A stretch of DNA of 64,000 bases, taken from assembly GCA_963727465.1 (NCBI GenBank), contig CAVSGL010000003.1, positions 62,001 through 126,000 on the forward strand, read 5' to 3'. Source of the stretch: VRUE01 sp963727465. Lineage in GTDB: Bacteria > Actinomycetota > Thermoleophilia > Solirubrobacterales > 70-9. The notes below the pieces were generated by a model. It had not been told where the DNA came from. It ran no database searches and saw nothing but the letters and a program-made list of their open reading frames with translations. Position 1 is the stretch's first letter. The number at the start of each line of letters is the position of its first letter. The position numbers and the translations under genes are program-made. Shown one piece after another: positions 25,575-33,695 of the stretch.

Positions 25575-27053
25575 ATGCCCGTGACGGAGAGGCCGAAGAA
25601 GCTGGTGCTGACCTACGTCGATTCGCTGCGCACCGACATGCTCGAACGCGCGGTCGCCGAGGGCAGCGCCCCGACCTTCGGGGCGCTGCTCGAGCGCGGC
25701 GTCCTCGTTCCCGACTGCGTCTCCAGCTTTCCCTCGGTGACGCCGGTCGCCTGCGCCGAGATCGTCACCGGGGTGGCCGCCGATCGCCACTGGATCACCG
25801 GCATGAACTGGTTTCACCGGCTCGAGCGACGCTACGTCGAGTACGGCTCGTCGCTCGAGGCGAGCCGTACGGTGGGAATCTTCCGCGCCCTCTACGACCT
25901 CGTCTACAACATGAACCTCGCCCACCTCAGCCCGGAGGTGGAGACGCTGTTCGAGCGGCTCGACGACGCCGGCGTGCGCACCGCCTGCACGCCGTTCCTG
26001 ATCTACCGTGGCCGCCACCGTCACGAAGTCTCGCTCGACGGCCTGATGCGGCGCGCGGTCGAGACCACCCGGCTCAAGTTCCGCCACCACACCTGGGGGC
26101 CGGCGGAGCTCTTCTACGGGGACCTCTACGCGAGCCGTGAGGTGCCCTGCAAATCGACCTCGATCCCGGGAGCGCGCGACGGCTACTCGGCCTGTTGCGC
26201 GGCCGAGCTCGAGCGCGCCGACGGGTACGACTTCCTGCTCTTCTCGCTGCCCGACAACGACAACTACTCGCACCGTCACGGCCCGGAGGCGAGCGTCGAG
26301 TCGATCGCCAAGGCGGACCATTGCTTCGCCAAGCTCGTCGAGGCGGGCGGCGGCCTCGACGAGTTCCTCGCCGACCACGCGCTGATCCTGCTCGCCGACC
26401 ACGCGCAGACGCCCGTCGACCGTGGCCTGCCGCTCGCCGACGTGCTCGCCCGCGACTGGACGGTGCTCGCCCCCTCCGAGGACAGGCCCGAGCTCGCACA
26501 GCTCGCGGTCAGCCCCACCGGCCGCGCCGGCCACGTCTACCTGCTGCCGGGCGAGGGAGAGCGGGCGGATCCCGCCGCGGTCCGCATGCGGCTGGGGGAG
26601 ATCGAGGGCGTCGAGCTCGTCTGCCGCCGCGACGGCGCGGACGCGGTGGTCGAACGGCACGGCGAGGCGCTGCGCTTCCGGCCCGGCGGAGAGACCGCGA
26701 ACCGCCGCGGCGAGCGCTGGCACGTCGCCGGCGAGCTCGCCGTCCTCGAGGCGTCCGTCGAAGCGGGCACGTTTCGCAGCGACGAGTACCCCGACGCTCT
26801 CGCCCGCGTCTTCGCCGCGGTCACCGCTCCGCACGCCGGCGACTTCGTCGTCTCCCTGTCGCCGGGCTACGAGGCGGTCGACTGGGGCGGCGTGACCCAC
26901 GCCGGCGGCGGCAGCCACGGCTCGCTGCACGCCGGCGACTCGCTCGGGCCGCTGCTCTTCGTCGGCTGCGGCCCGCCCGACGCGCAATCTCGTCCGCAAT
27001 GGACGCTTCGCGACGTCGCGCCGGTGATCCTCGAACACTTCGGTCTGGAGTGA
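25575..27053 (+). CDS. Alkaline-phosphatase-superfamily phosphodiesterase/pyrophosphatase
   Basis: 492-residue metal-dependent phosphodiesterase. Family features: VLTYVDSLRTDML (first metal Asp), FPSVTPVACAEIVTG (Thr nucleophile region), FSLPDNDNYSHRHG (Asp/His metal ligands), LADHAQTPV (Asp-His pair) and THAGGGSHGSL (final His). This fits type I phosphodiesterase/nucleotide pyrophosphatase proteins. No signal peptide, so likely cytoplasmic. It overlaps the following glycosyltransferase-like gene by four bases; the neighbours suggest a polyprenol or lipid-linked substrate, but that is inference. Confidence 0.82.
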   Translation: MPVTERPKKLVLTYVDSLRTDMLERAVAEGSAPTFGALLERGVLVPDCVSSFPSVTPVACAEIVTGVAADRHWITGMNWFHRLERRYVEYGSSLEASRTVGIFRALYDLVYNMNLAHLSPEVETLFERLDDAGVRTACTPFLIYRGRHRHEVSLDGLMRRAVETTRLKFRHHTWGPAELFYGDLYASREVPCKSTSIPGARDGYSACCAAELERADGYDFLLFSLPDNDNYSHRHGPEASVESIAKADHCFAKLVEAGGGLDEFLADHALILLADHAQTPVDRGLPLADVLARDWTVLAPSEDRPELAQLAVSPTGRAGHVYLLPGEGERADPAAVRMRLGEIEGVELVCRRDGADAVVERHGEALRFRPGGETANRRGERWHVAGELAVLEASVEAGTFRSDEYPDALARVFAAVTAPHAGDFVVSLSPGYEAVDWGGVTHAGGGSHGSLHAGDSLGPLLFVGCGPPDAQSRPQWTLRDVAPVILEHFGLE

Positions 27054-28646
27054 GATTCCTCCTCGCCTTCGCCGCAGCGCTCCTGCTGGTGGCGGGAAGC
27101 GCCCGGGCAGCCGAAGTCGGGCAGAGAGAAGGCGGTCGAGATCGCCAATCGCGACGCCAAGGTCCTCGACCAGCGCGCGAAGAACGGCGAGCTCACGCAC
27201 AGCGTCTCCGAAGTCGAAGGCCACTGGGAGGTCGCCTACTTCGCCGGCGGAGACGAGGTCGCGCTGGTGCTGGTCGATCCGCGGAGCGGCGAGGTGACCG
27301 AGTCGTGGACGGGCTACCAGGTGCTGTGGAAGATGGCGCGGGGCTACTCGGGCTCGTTCGGGCACAAGCTCAACGCCCCGTACGTGTTCCTGCCCCTGTG
27401 CGCGCTGTTCCTCGCCGGCCTGGTCGACTGGCGGCGGCCCTGGCGGGTGGCGACGCTCGACCTGCTGGTGCTGCTCGGCTTCGGCGTCTCCAATTACTTC
27501 TTCAACCGGGCGGACATCGGGGTCTCGGTTCCCCTGGTCTATCCCGTGCTGCTGTACCTGCTCGGGCGGGCGCTGTGGATCGGTTTGCGCGGCGGGGGGG
27601 AGGGGCTGCGCCCGGTCTGGCCGGCGAGCTGGCTGCTCGTCGCCGCGCTCTTCCTGATGGGCTTCCGGGTCGGGCTCAACATGGCCGACTCGGGCGCGAT
27701 CGACGTCGGCTACGCCGGGGTCGTCGGCGCCGACCGGATCGTCCACGGCGAACCGCTCTACGACAACTTCCCGTCCGACGTCTCGCAGGGCGACACCTAC
27801 GGCCCGGTCAACTACCTCGCCTACGTCCCCTTCGAGGCGATCTGGCCCTGGAGCGGCAGCTGGGACGACCTGCCCGCCGCCCACGGCGCCGCTGTCGGCT
27901 TCGACCTGCTCACCTTCGCCCTGCTGCTCTGGCTCGGCATCCGCATCCGCCCAGGACCGGGCGGCCTCGAGCTGGCCGCCACCCTCGCCTTCGCCTGGGC
28001 CGCCTACCCGTACACCGCCTACGCCCTCGAGTCGAACTCGAACGACACGCTGGTCGCGGCGCTCCTGGTCGCCGTGCTCCTCGCCCTCGCCAGGCCCGTC
28101 GCTCGGGGCGTCTTCGCTGCCCTCGCCGCCCTGACCAAGTTCGCCCCGCTCGTCCTCGCGCCGCTGCTGCTCACCTATCGGTCCGCGGGCCGGCTCAGGT
28201 TCGCGTTCGCCTTCCTGCTCACGGGCGCAGCGCTGCTGGCCTGGCCGGCGATGGATCCCGGCCTGCACACCTTCTACGACCGCACGATCGCCTACCAGGC
28301 CGACCGCAGCTCCCCCTTCAGCATCTGGGGCCAGACCTCGGGCCTGGAGCCCCTGCGCATCGCAATCCTGGCCGGCACCGGCATATTGGCGCTGACCTTC
28401 GCAGCCTGGCCCCGCCACAAGTCCCTCCAGCAGGTCGCAGCCCTGGCCGCCACCCTCCTGATCCTGCTCCAGCTCACCGCCCAGCACTGGTTCTACCTCT
28501 ACATAGTCTGGTTCTACCCGCTGCTGCTGGTGGCGCTTGCGGCCTCTGGCGATCCGGCAAACGGCGCCGGGGTCAGGTCCGGGAGTGCCTCGCGAAGCGG
28601 CGCACCGGCGAGAGATTCCAGCCGCGAAGCGGCACCAACATCATGA
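27050..28646 (+). pseudogene. Membrane glycosyltransferase-like protein, +1 frameshift
   Basis: A GTG at 27050 starts a good signal peptide (RFLLAFAAALLLVAGSARA) in one frame. From about 27130 the protein continues in the +1 frame (KAVEIANRDAKVLDQ, then WEVAYFAGGDEVALVLVD), with no start codon before GTG 27267. The rest is a multi-pass membrane protein with DVGYAGVVGADRIVHGEPLY and DTYGPVNYLAYVPFEAI, resembling DUF2029/GT87 mannosyltransferases. Either a real frameshift or one sequence error near 27115-27130. The last ~25 codons are read from an intergenic repeat, so the original C-terminus has been replaced or extended. Confidence 0.7.
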
Positions 28647-28695
28647 GCGAGCGCAGCGAGCGAATCCAGGCACTCACGGGCCTGACCCCGGCGCC
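28563..28695. repeat. Nested intergenic hairpin with dispersed repeat (copy A)
   Basis: Outer arms GGCGCCGGGGTCAGG (28563-28577) and complement (28681-28695), inner GAGTGCCT/AGGCACTC stem. The 94-base interior matches the reverse complement of 18307-18405 nearly base for base. It lies between convergent genes and reaches into the 3' end of the glycosyltransferase-like gene, consistent with a bidirectional terminator that received an insertion. Confidence 0.75.
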
Positions 28696-28698
28696 GCT

Positions 28699-29478
28699 CT
28701 ACGAGTCAACAGGGGCCGGGACCATCACCTGCTCGATCGAGTCAGCCAGTCCGCGGGCATTCAGCTCGACCGCCGCGCCCATCACCCACACGTCCTCGTC
28801 GGCCGTCTCGAACTTGACCGGCATCTGAGTCGTCATCGCCTTCAGGATCAGCTCGGGCTTGACCCCGAGGACGCTCGTGCGCGACCCGGTCATGCCGACG
28901 TCGGAGATGAAGGCGGTGCCGCCGGGGAGGACCCGGCCGTCGGCGGTGGGGACGTGGGTGTGGGTGCCGAAGACGGCGCCGACGCGGCCGTCGAGGTGCC
29001 AGCCGATCGCGACCTTCTCGCTGCTAACTTCGGCGTGGAAGTCGACGACGACGGCGTCGGCCTCGATCCGCTCGAGGATGCTGTCCACCTCCTGGAACGG
29101 CAGCCGCGCGACCTGGAGGCCGACCGCGCCGCTGAGGTTGATCACGCCGACCCGCATCCCGCCGGCCTCGACCACGACGTGGCCCCTGCCGGGGTTGGCG
29201 TGCGGGTAGTTGGCCGGCCGGATCACCCGCTCGGCGCGGTCGAGGAACTCGTAGGCCTCGCGGTGGCGGTAGACGTGGTTGCCGGTGGTGATCACGTCGC
29301 AGCCGGCGTCGAACAGTCCCCTGGCCGTCTTCTCGGTGATCCCCATCCCGCCGGCCGAGTTCTCGCCGTTGACGATCACGAGGTCGGGGGAGTGGCGCTC
29401 GCGGAGCTCCGGCATCGCCGCCTTCAGCCCGCGCCGGCCGGGACCGCCGACCACGTCGCCGATGAAGAGCACCCTCAT
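28699..29478 (-). CDS. ymdB: YmdB-like metallophosphoesterase (TIGR00282)
   Basis: 259-residue calcineurin-fold phosphoesterase. Metal motifs are in order: FIGDVVGGPGRRGL, VNGENSAGGMG, TTGNHVYRHRE, VDFHAEVSSEK and GTHTHVPTADG. YmdB of Bacillus hydrolyses 2',3'-cyclic nucleotides and affects biofilm and sporulation choice; the gene is widespread in Gram-positives, where its substrate is often untested. Confidence 0.92.
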   Translation of the reverse strand: MRVLFIGDVVGGPGRRGLKAAMPELRERHSPDLVIVNGENSAGGMGITEKTARGLFDAGCDVITTGNHVYRHREAYEFLDRAERVIRPANYPHANPGRGHVVVEAGGMRVGVINLSGAVGLQVARLPFQEVDSILERIEADAVVVDFHAEVSSEKVAIGWHLDGRVGAVFGTHTHVPTADGRVLPGGTAFISDVGMTGSRTSVLGVKPELILKAMTTQMPVKFETADEDVWVMGAAVELNARGLADSIEQVMVPAPVDS

Positions 29479-29497
29479 GCGCAGACCCTATCCCCAC

Positions 29498-29542
29498 CGC
29501 GGTCGAGCTTTTCGCCGGATAGCGATCAAAACCTCGACCGCG
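29498..29542 (-). terminator. Palindromic intergenic repeat (copy 2), probable terminator
   Basis: CGCGGTCGAG/CTCGACCGCG arms around a 25-base AT-containing centre, matching the copy at 2719-2765. It follows the stop codon of the ABC permease gene by 15 bases and precedes the ymdB-like gene on the same strand. Confidence 0.6.
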
Positions 29543-29557
29543 CTCTGAGGAGGGCGG

Positions 29558-30910
29558 TCAGGTCGTGGCGAAGCGGCGCAGCGCGAGCCGCGCGAGGACG
29601 GCGTAGACGACGGCGAGGATCGCCAGGTGCAGCAGTGGACCGCCGATGCCCGAGCCGGCCGGGTCGAGCGCCGCCGTCAGCGCTTCCAGCGCCGGCTTGA
29701 AGGGGAAGAGCGCGGTGAGCACGCGGATCGCGTCGTAGAGGCCGGCGCCGACGGCGCCGGACGGGACGAGCGAGAGCAGCGCGATCGGCAGCGAGACCAT
29801 GAAGGCGAGCAGCGAGACCGCGCGCACGTCTCGCGCCCCGGCTCCGAGCGCCGCCCCGGCGCAGGCGAAGCCCGCCGCGGCGAGCAGGATCGCCGCCAGC
29901 CAGAGGCCGAAGCGACCCCATTCGAGGTCGACGAAGAGCTCCAGGCCGGCCAGCATCAGCAGGGTCACCGCCAGGCCCACCGCGATCCCCAGGCCGATCT
30001 TCTCGGCGAGCAGCGCGCCGCGCGAGACGAGACCGCCGGTCAGTCGCGCGAAGGTGTTCTCCTCGCGCTCCAGCGCCAATGAGCCGGCGACGAGCAGCAG
30101 GGTGACGAAGGTCAGGGTCAGCGCCGCCGCCGCGGCGATCGCGAAGATTTCCAGCGGCGGGGTCGGGGCGCTGATCGATTGCTTGTCGACCGCAATCGGC
30201 TGCGCCAGGCGGTCGATCAGCGGTTCGGCGACGTCGAGGTTGTCGCGGGCGAGCGTCGCGAAGCGGATCACCCGGTCCAGCTCGGCGCGCTGCCCTTCCG
30301 GCACCGCCGGCCGCAGCGCCTTCAGGATCGAGGCCGCCGCCCGCAGCCCGAGTATCTCGACCGATTGCCCGAGCACGTCGAAGTCGCCGCCGTCGACGAC
30401 CAGGTTCAGGTAGCGACCGCCTTCGGAAGCGATCTGGCGGGCGATGAAGAGGTTGGCCTGCGAGAGCAGGGCGGCGATCCGGTCGTCGACGGCCTGCGCC
30501 TTGAGCGGGTTTTCCTCGTTGACGATCACCTCGACTTCCGGCGTTTCGGGATTGAGCGTGCCGAGCGAGTTGAGCCGGTCGATCAGGTCGGCGGGGAGGA
30601 TCAGCGCCGCGAGCACGTCGCCGTCGCGCACCCTGGCTTCCGCCGCGGCGCGGTCGGCGACGTCGACGCACTCGACCTGGCTGCAGATCCGCTCGTTGAC
30701 CCCGACCGCGGGCAGCTTGCCGTCGCCGGCGGCGATCCGCGCCCCCGATGGGATTTCGTTGAGGAAGGCGACGCGCGGCTTGCCCGGTTCGCGCGAGATC
30801 GCGAAGCCGATCAGCAGCGCGATCAGGATCGGATAGGCGACGAGCAGCACCGCCTGGAGCGGCGAGCGGCGCAGGAGCTGTAGGTCCTTGAGCAGCAGCC
30901 AGCGCATCAA
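29558..30910 (-). CDS. ABC-2 type transporter permease
   Basis: 450 residues: N-terminal membrane helix (LQAVLLVAYPILIALLIGFA), a large extracytoplasmic domain of about 190 residues, then five or so helices (IFAIAAAAALTLTFVTLLLVA onward). This is the ABC2_membrane_3 layout used for drug, lipid or polysaccharide export. It overlaps the ATPase gene by four bases; together they make a two-gene exporter. Substrate unknown. Confidence 0.88.
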   Translation of the reverse strand: MMRWLLLKDLQLLRRSPLQAVLLVAYPILIALLIGFAISREPGKPRVAFLNEIPSGARIAAGDGKLPAVGVNERICSQVECVDVADRAAAEARVRDGDVLAALILPADLIDRLNSLGTLNPETPEVEVIVNEENPLKAQAVDDRIAALLSQANLFIARQIASEGGRYLNLVVDGGDFDVLGQSVEILGLRAAASILKALRPAVPEGQRAELDRVIRFATLARDNLDVAEPLIDRLAQPIAVDKQSISAPTPPLEIFAIAAAAALTLTFVTLLLVAGSLALEREENTFARLTGGLVSRGALLAEKIGLGIAVGLAVTLLMLAGLELFVDLEWGRFGLWLAAILLAAAGFACAGAALGAGARDVRAVSLLAFMVSLPIALLSLVPSGAVGAGLYDAIRVLTALFPFKPALEALTAALDPAGSGIGGPLLHLAILAVVYAVLARLALRRFATT

Positions 30911-31611
30911 TGCCCCCGCTGTGCGAGGAAGGCGACGAAGGCGGTCTCGAAATCGCTGTCGCCGGCGGCGGGCGCGCCGCCGCGCGCCAGATCGAGCAGC
31001 TCCCCAGGCGAGCCGTCGAAGAGGCCCTCGCCGTCGGCGAGGACGAGCAGCCGCTGCCCGTAGCGCTCGGCCTCCTGGATGTCGTGCGTGGAGAAGACGA
31101 CGCTGGCGCCGCCGCCGGCGAGGGCGGCGATGAACTCCCAGAGCCGCGCCCGCTGCCGCGGGTCCAGGCCGACGCTCGGCTCGTCGAGCAGCAGCACCGC
31201 CGGCCGCGAGAGCAGCCCGATCGCGATGTTGATCCGCTGCTGGTTGCCGCCCGAGAGGCGGGCGACCAGATCGCCGCGCCGCTCGCGCAGGCCGGTCAGC
31301 TCGAGCATCTCCTCGACCGCGGCGCGCGGGTCCCGGCGCTTCTCCAGCCGCGCGAAGAGCAGCAGGTTCTCCTCTACGGTCAGACGCCGGTACAGGGCCG
31401 CCTGCTGCGGCACCCAGCCGACCTCTCCGTTCGGGGACTCGACCCGGCCCGCGTCGGGTTTCAGCGTCCCGGCCAGGATCGAGAGCAGGGTCGTCTTGCC
31501 GGCCCCATTGGGCCCGATGATCGCGACCAACTCTCCGGGCTCGGCGGCGAAATCGACGCCCTTCAGCGCCTCGCGCTCACCGAACCGCTTGACCAACCCC
31601 CTCGCCTGCAC
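30907..31611 (-). CDS. ABC transporter ATP-binding protein
   Basis: 234-residue nucleotide-binding subunit: Walker A GPNGAGKTT, Q-loop VPQQAALYRRLTVEENL, signature LSGGNQQR, Walker B AVLLLDEPSVGLD, switch His in VVFSTHD. The start is GTG at 31611 (VQARGLVKRFGE); the longer open frame crosses the divergent hemB gene. Divergent from hemB with a 39-base gap. Closest in type to NatA-like ATPases pairing with ABC-2 permeases. Confidence 0.9.
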   Translation of the reverse strand: MQARGLVKRFGEREALKGVDFAAEPGELVAIIGPNGAGKTTLLSILAGTLKPDAGRVESPNGEVGWVPQQAALYRRLTVEENLLLFARLEKRRDPRAAVEEMLELTGLRERRGDLVARLSGGNQQRINIAIGLLSRPAVLLLDEPSVGLDPRQRARLWEFIAALAGGGASVVFSTHDIQEAERYGQRLLVLADGEGLFDGSPGELLDLARGGAPAAGDSDFETAFVAFLAQRGH

Positions 31612-31650
31612 GGCGGGGAACGCTACCCGCCCTCCCCTAGAATCGCCCCG

Positions 31651-32622
31651 ATGCAGTTCCCGAGCACCCGCATGCGCCGCCTGCGCCGCACCGAGACGCT
31701 GCGCGGCCTGGTCCGCGAGACCGACCTCTCGCCGAGCCGGCTGATCCAGCCCGCCTTCGTCGTCGCCGGCGAGGGCGTGCGCGAGGAGGTTCCCTCGATG
31801 CCGGGGATCGAGCGCTTCTCGATCTCCGAGCTCGTCGCCGAGGCGACGGAGGTCGCCACTGCCGGGATCGGCGCGATCCTGCTCTTCGGCATCCCGGCCG
31901 CCAAGGACGAGACCGGCTCCGGCGCCTACGACGAGGAGGGCGTCGTGCAGATGGCGGTGCGCGCGCTGAAGGAGGCCCACCCCGAGCTGACCGTGATCAC
32001 CGACGTCTGCCTCTGCGAGTACACCTCGCACGGCCACTGCGGCTTCGTCCGCGACGGCGCGGTCGACAACGACCTGACCCTGGAGCTGCTGGCGAAAACG
32101 GCGATCTCGCACGCCGAGGCCGGCGCCGACGCGGTCGCCCCCAGCGACATGATGGACGGGCGGGTCGGCACGATCCGCCACCAGCTCGACGAGGAGGGCC
32201 ACGCCGGCACGCCGATCGTCGCCTACAGCGCCAAGTACGCCTCGGCCTTCTACGGGCCGTTCCGCGACGCCGCCGAGTCGACGCCGGAGTTCGGCGACCG
32301 CCGCGGCTACCAGATGGACCCGGCGAACGCGGCGGAGGCGGTGCGCGAGGCGCGGCTCGACCTCGACGAGGGCGCCGACATGCTGATGGTCAAGCCGGCG
32401 ATCCCGTACCTGGACGTGGTGCGCCGGGTGAAGCAGGAGACCGGGGCGCCGCTCGCCGCCTACCATGTCTCGGGCGAGTACTCGATGCTGAAGGCGGCCG
32501 CCGCCAACGGCTGGATCGACGAGCGCCCCGCGGTGCTCGAGACCCTGACCTCGATCCGCCGCGCCGGCGCCGACGCGATCGTCACCTATTACGCGAAGGA
32601 GGCCGCTGAATGGCTCCGGTGA
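31651..32622 (+). CDS. hemB: Delta-aminolevulinic acid dehydratase (porphobilinogen synthase)
   Basis: Condenses two 5-aminolevulinate molecules to porphobilinogen. Both active-site lysines are visible (YSAKYASAFYGPFR, MVKPAIPYLD), as is the zinc-type cysteine cluster DVCLCEYTSHGHCG. 323 residues. The start ATG is fixed by the conserved MRRLRRTETLRGLVRET. Its end overlaps the next gene by 13 bases, so hemB, the siroheme decarboxylase and hemL form a tight operon. Confidence 0.95.
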   Translation: MQFPSTRMRRLRRTETLRGLVRETDLSPSRLIQPAFVVAGEGVREEVPSMPGIERFSISELVAEATEVATAGIGAILLFGIPAAKDETGSGAYDEEGVVQMAVRALKEAHPELTVITDVCLCEYTSHGHCGFVRDGAVDNDLTLELLAKTAISHAEAGADAVAPSDMMDGRVGTIRHQLDEEGHAGTPIVAYSAKYASAFYGPFRDAAESTPEFGDRRGYQMDPANAAEAVREARLDLDEGADMLMVKPAIPYLDVVRRVKQETGAPLAAYHVSGEYSMLKAAAANGWIDERPAVLETLTSIRRAGADAIVTYYAKEAAEWLR

Positions 32623-33695
32623 AGGTTCCACAGTCGAAGGCGCGCAGCCGCAAGGACGGCGCCGCGATCCCGCTCGACGAGACCGACAAGCGGCTGATGA
32701 ACCTGCTCCAGTCGAGCTTCCCGCTCGACCCCGAGCCGTTCGCGCTCGTCGCCTCCGAGGCCGAGCTCGATACCGACGACGTGCTCGCCCGCACCAGGCG
32801 CCTGCTGGAGAACCGGATCATCCGCGAGATCACCCCGATCTTCGACACCCGCGCGCTCGGCTACGAGTCGATGCTGGTCGCGGCCAAAGTCGACGCCGAG
32901 AACCCGCAGCGCCCGGCGGCCGCCGTCAACGCGCATCCCGGCGTCTCCCACAACTACCTGCGCACGCACGACTTCAACCTCTGGTTCACGATCGCCGTGC
33001 CGCCCGACTCCGAGCTCGGCATGGAGGGCACGCTGGAGGCGCTGATGCGCGAGACCGGCGCGACCTCGATGCGCCAGCTCCCGACCCTGACCCTGTTCAA
33101 GATCAACATGAACCTGGAGATGGAGAAGGGCACCGACGCGCTGGCCGCCGCGGTCGAGGCGGCGCCGCCACGCGAGCTCGAGCCGCAGCCCTACGACGAC
33201 GAGGACATCGCCACGATCCGCGCCCTACAGGGCCCGATGGCGGCGGTCGAGCGGCCCTACGACGCGGCGGCGGGCGAGCTGGGGATCTCCACCGAGGAGC
33301 TGCTCGAGCGGCTGCGCGGGATGGTCGGGCGCAAGCTGCTGCGCCGCGTCGCCGCGATCCTCTTTCACCGCCGCGCCGGCTTCTCGGCCAACGGGATGGG
33401 CGTCTGGAAGGTCCCCGAGGACGAGATCCTCGCGACCGGCCGGCGGATGGCCGCCTTCCGCGGCATCTCGCACTGCTACCAGCGGCCGACCTACGAGGAC
33501 TGGCCCTACAGCGTCTTCACGATGGCCCACGGCCGCTCGAAGCAGGAGTGCGACGCGATCCTCGACTCGATCGCCGCCGAGTGCGGGATCGGCCCGGAGG
33601 ACCGCGCCACCCTCTACTCGTCGACCGAGTACAAGAAGATTCGGCTCCATTACTTCACCGACGACTACGCGCGGTGGGAAGCTGAGCACTCCTAG
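32610..33695 (+). CDS. ahbAB: Fused siroheme decarboxylase (AhbA-AhbB-like; two Lrp/AsnC-type halves)
   Basis: 361 residues made of two homologous halves, each a winged helix followed by an AsnC-like domain: first about 20-185 (DETDKRLMNLLQSSFPLDPE, YLRTHDFNLWFTI), second about 200-361 (DDEDIATIRALQGPMAAVER, FRGISHCYQRPTYEDWPYS, VFTMAHGRSKQEC). AhbA and AhbB form a heterodimer that decarboxylates siroheme to didecarboxysiroheme in the alternative heme and heme d1 routes; here they would be one chain. Start ATG with AAGGAGG upstream. Placement between hemB and hemL supports a tetrapyrrole role. An NirDL-type regulator-like role is the alternative. Confidence 0.85.
   Translation: MAPVKVPQSKARSRKDGAAIPLDETDKRLMNLLQSSFPLDPEPFALVASEAELDTDDVLARTRRLLENRIIREITPIFDTRALGYESMLVAAKVDAENPQRPAAAVNAHPGVSHNYLRTHDFNLWFTIAVPPDSELGMEGTLEALMRETGATSMRQLPTLTLFKINMNLEMEKGTDALAAAVEAAPPRELEPQPYDDEDIATIRALQGPMAAVERPYDAAAGELGISTEELLERLRGMVGRKLLRRVAAILFHRRAGFSANGMGVWKVPEDEILATGRRMAAFRGISHCYQRPTYEDWPYSVFTMAHGRSKQECDAILDSIAAECGIGPEDRATLYSSTEYKKIRLHYFTDDYARWEAEHS

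Noticed and set aside
25437..28487. 1016-codon minus-strand frame
   Set aside because: Antisense to genes with clear families; composition is typical of GC-rich antisense.
26195..28828. 877-codon frame through the phosphodiesterase and glycosyltransferase genes
   Set aside because: Only the segment 27050-27130 (signal peptide) is plausible; the rest is Arg/Pro-rich shadow.
28644..28828. MSERSER-type start in the repeat
   Set aside because: It is the translated GAGCGAGCG repeat core, not a gene.
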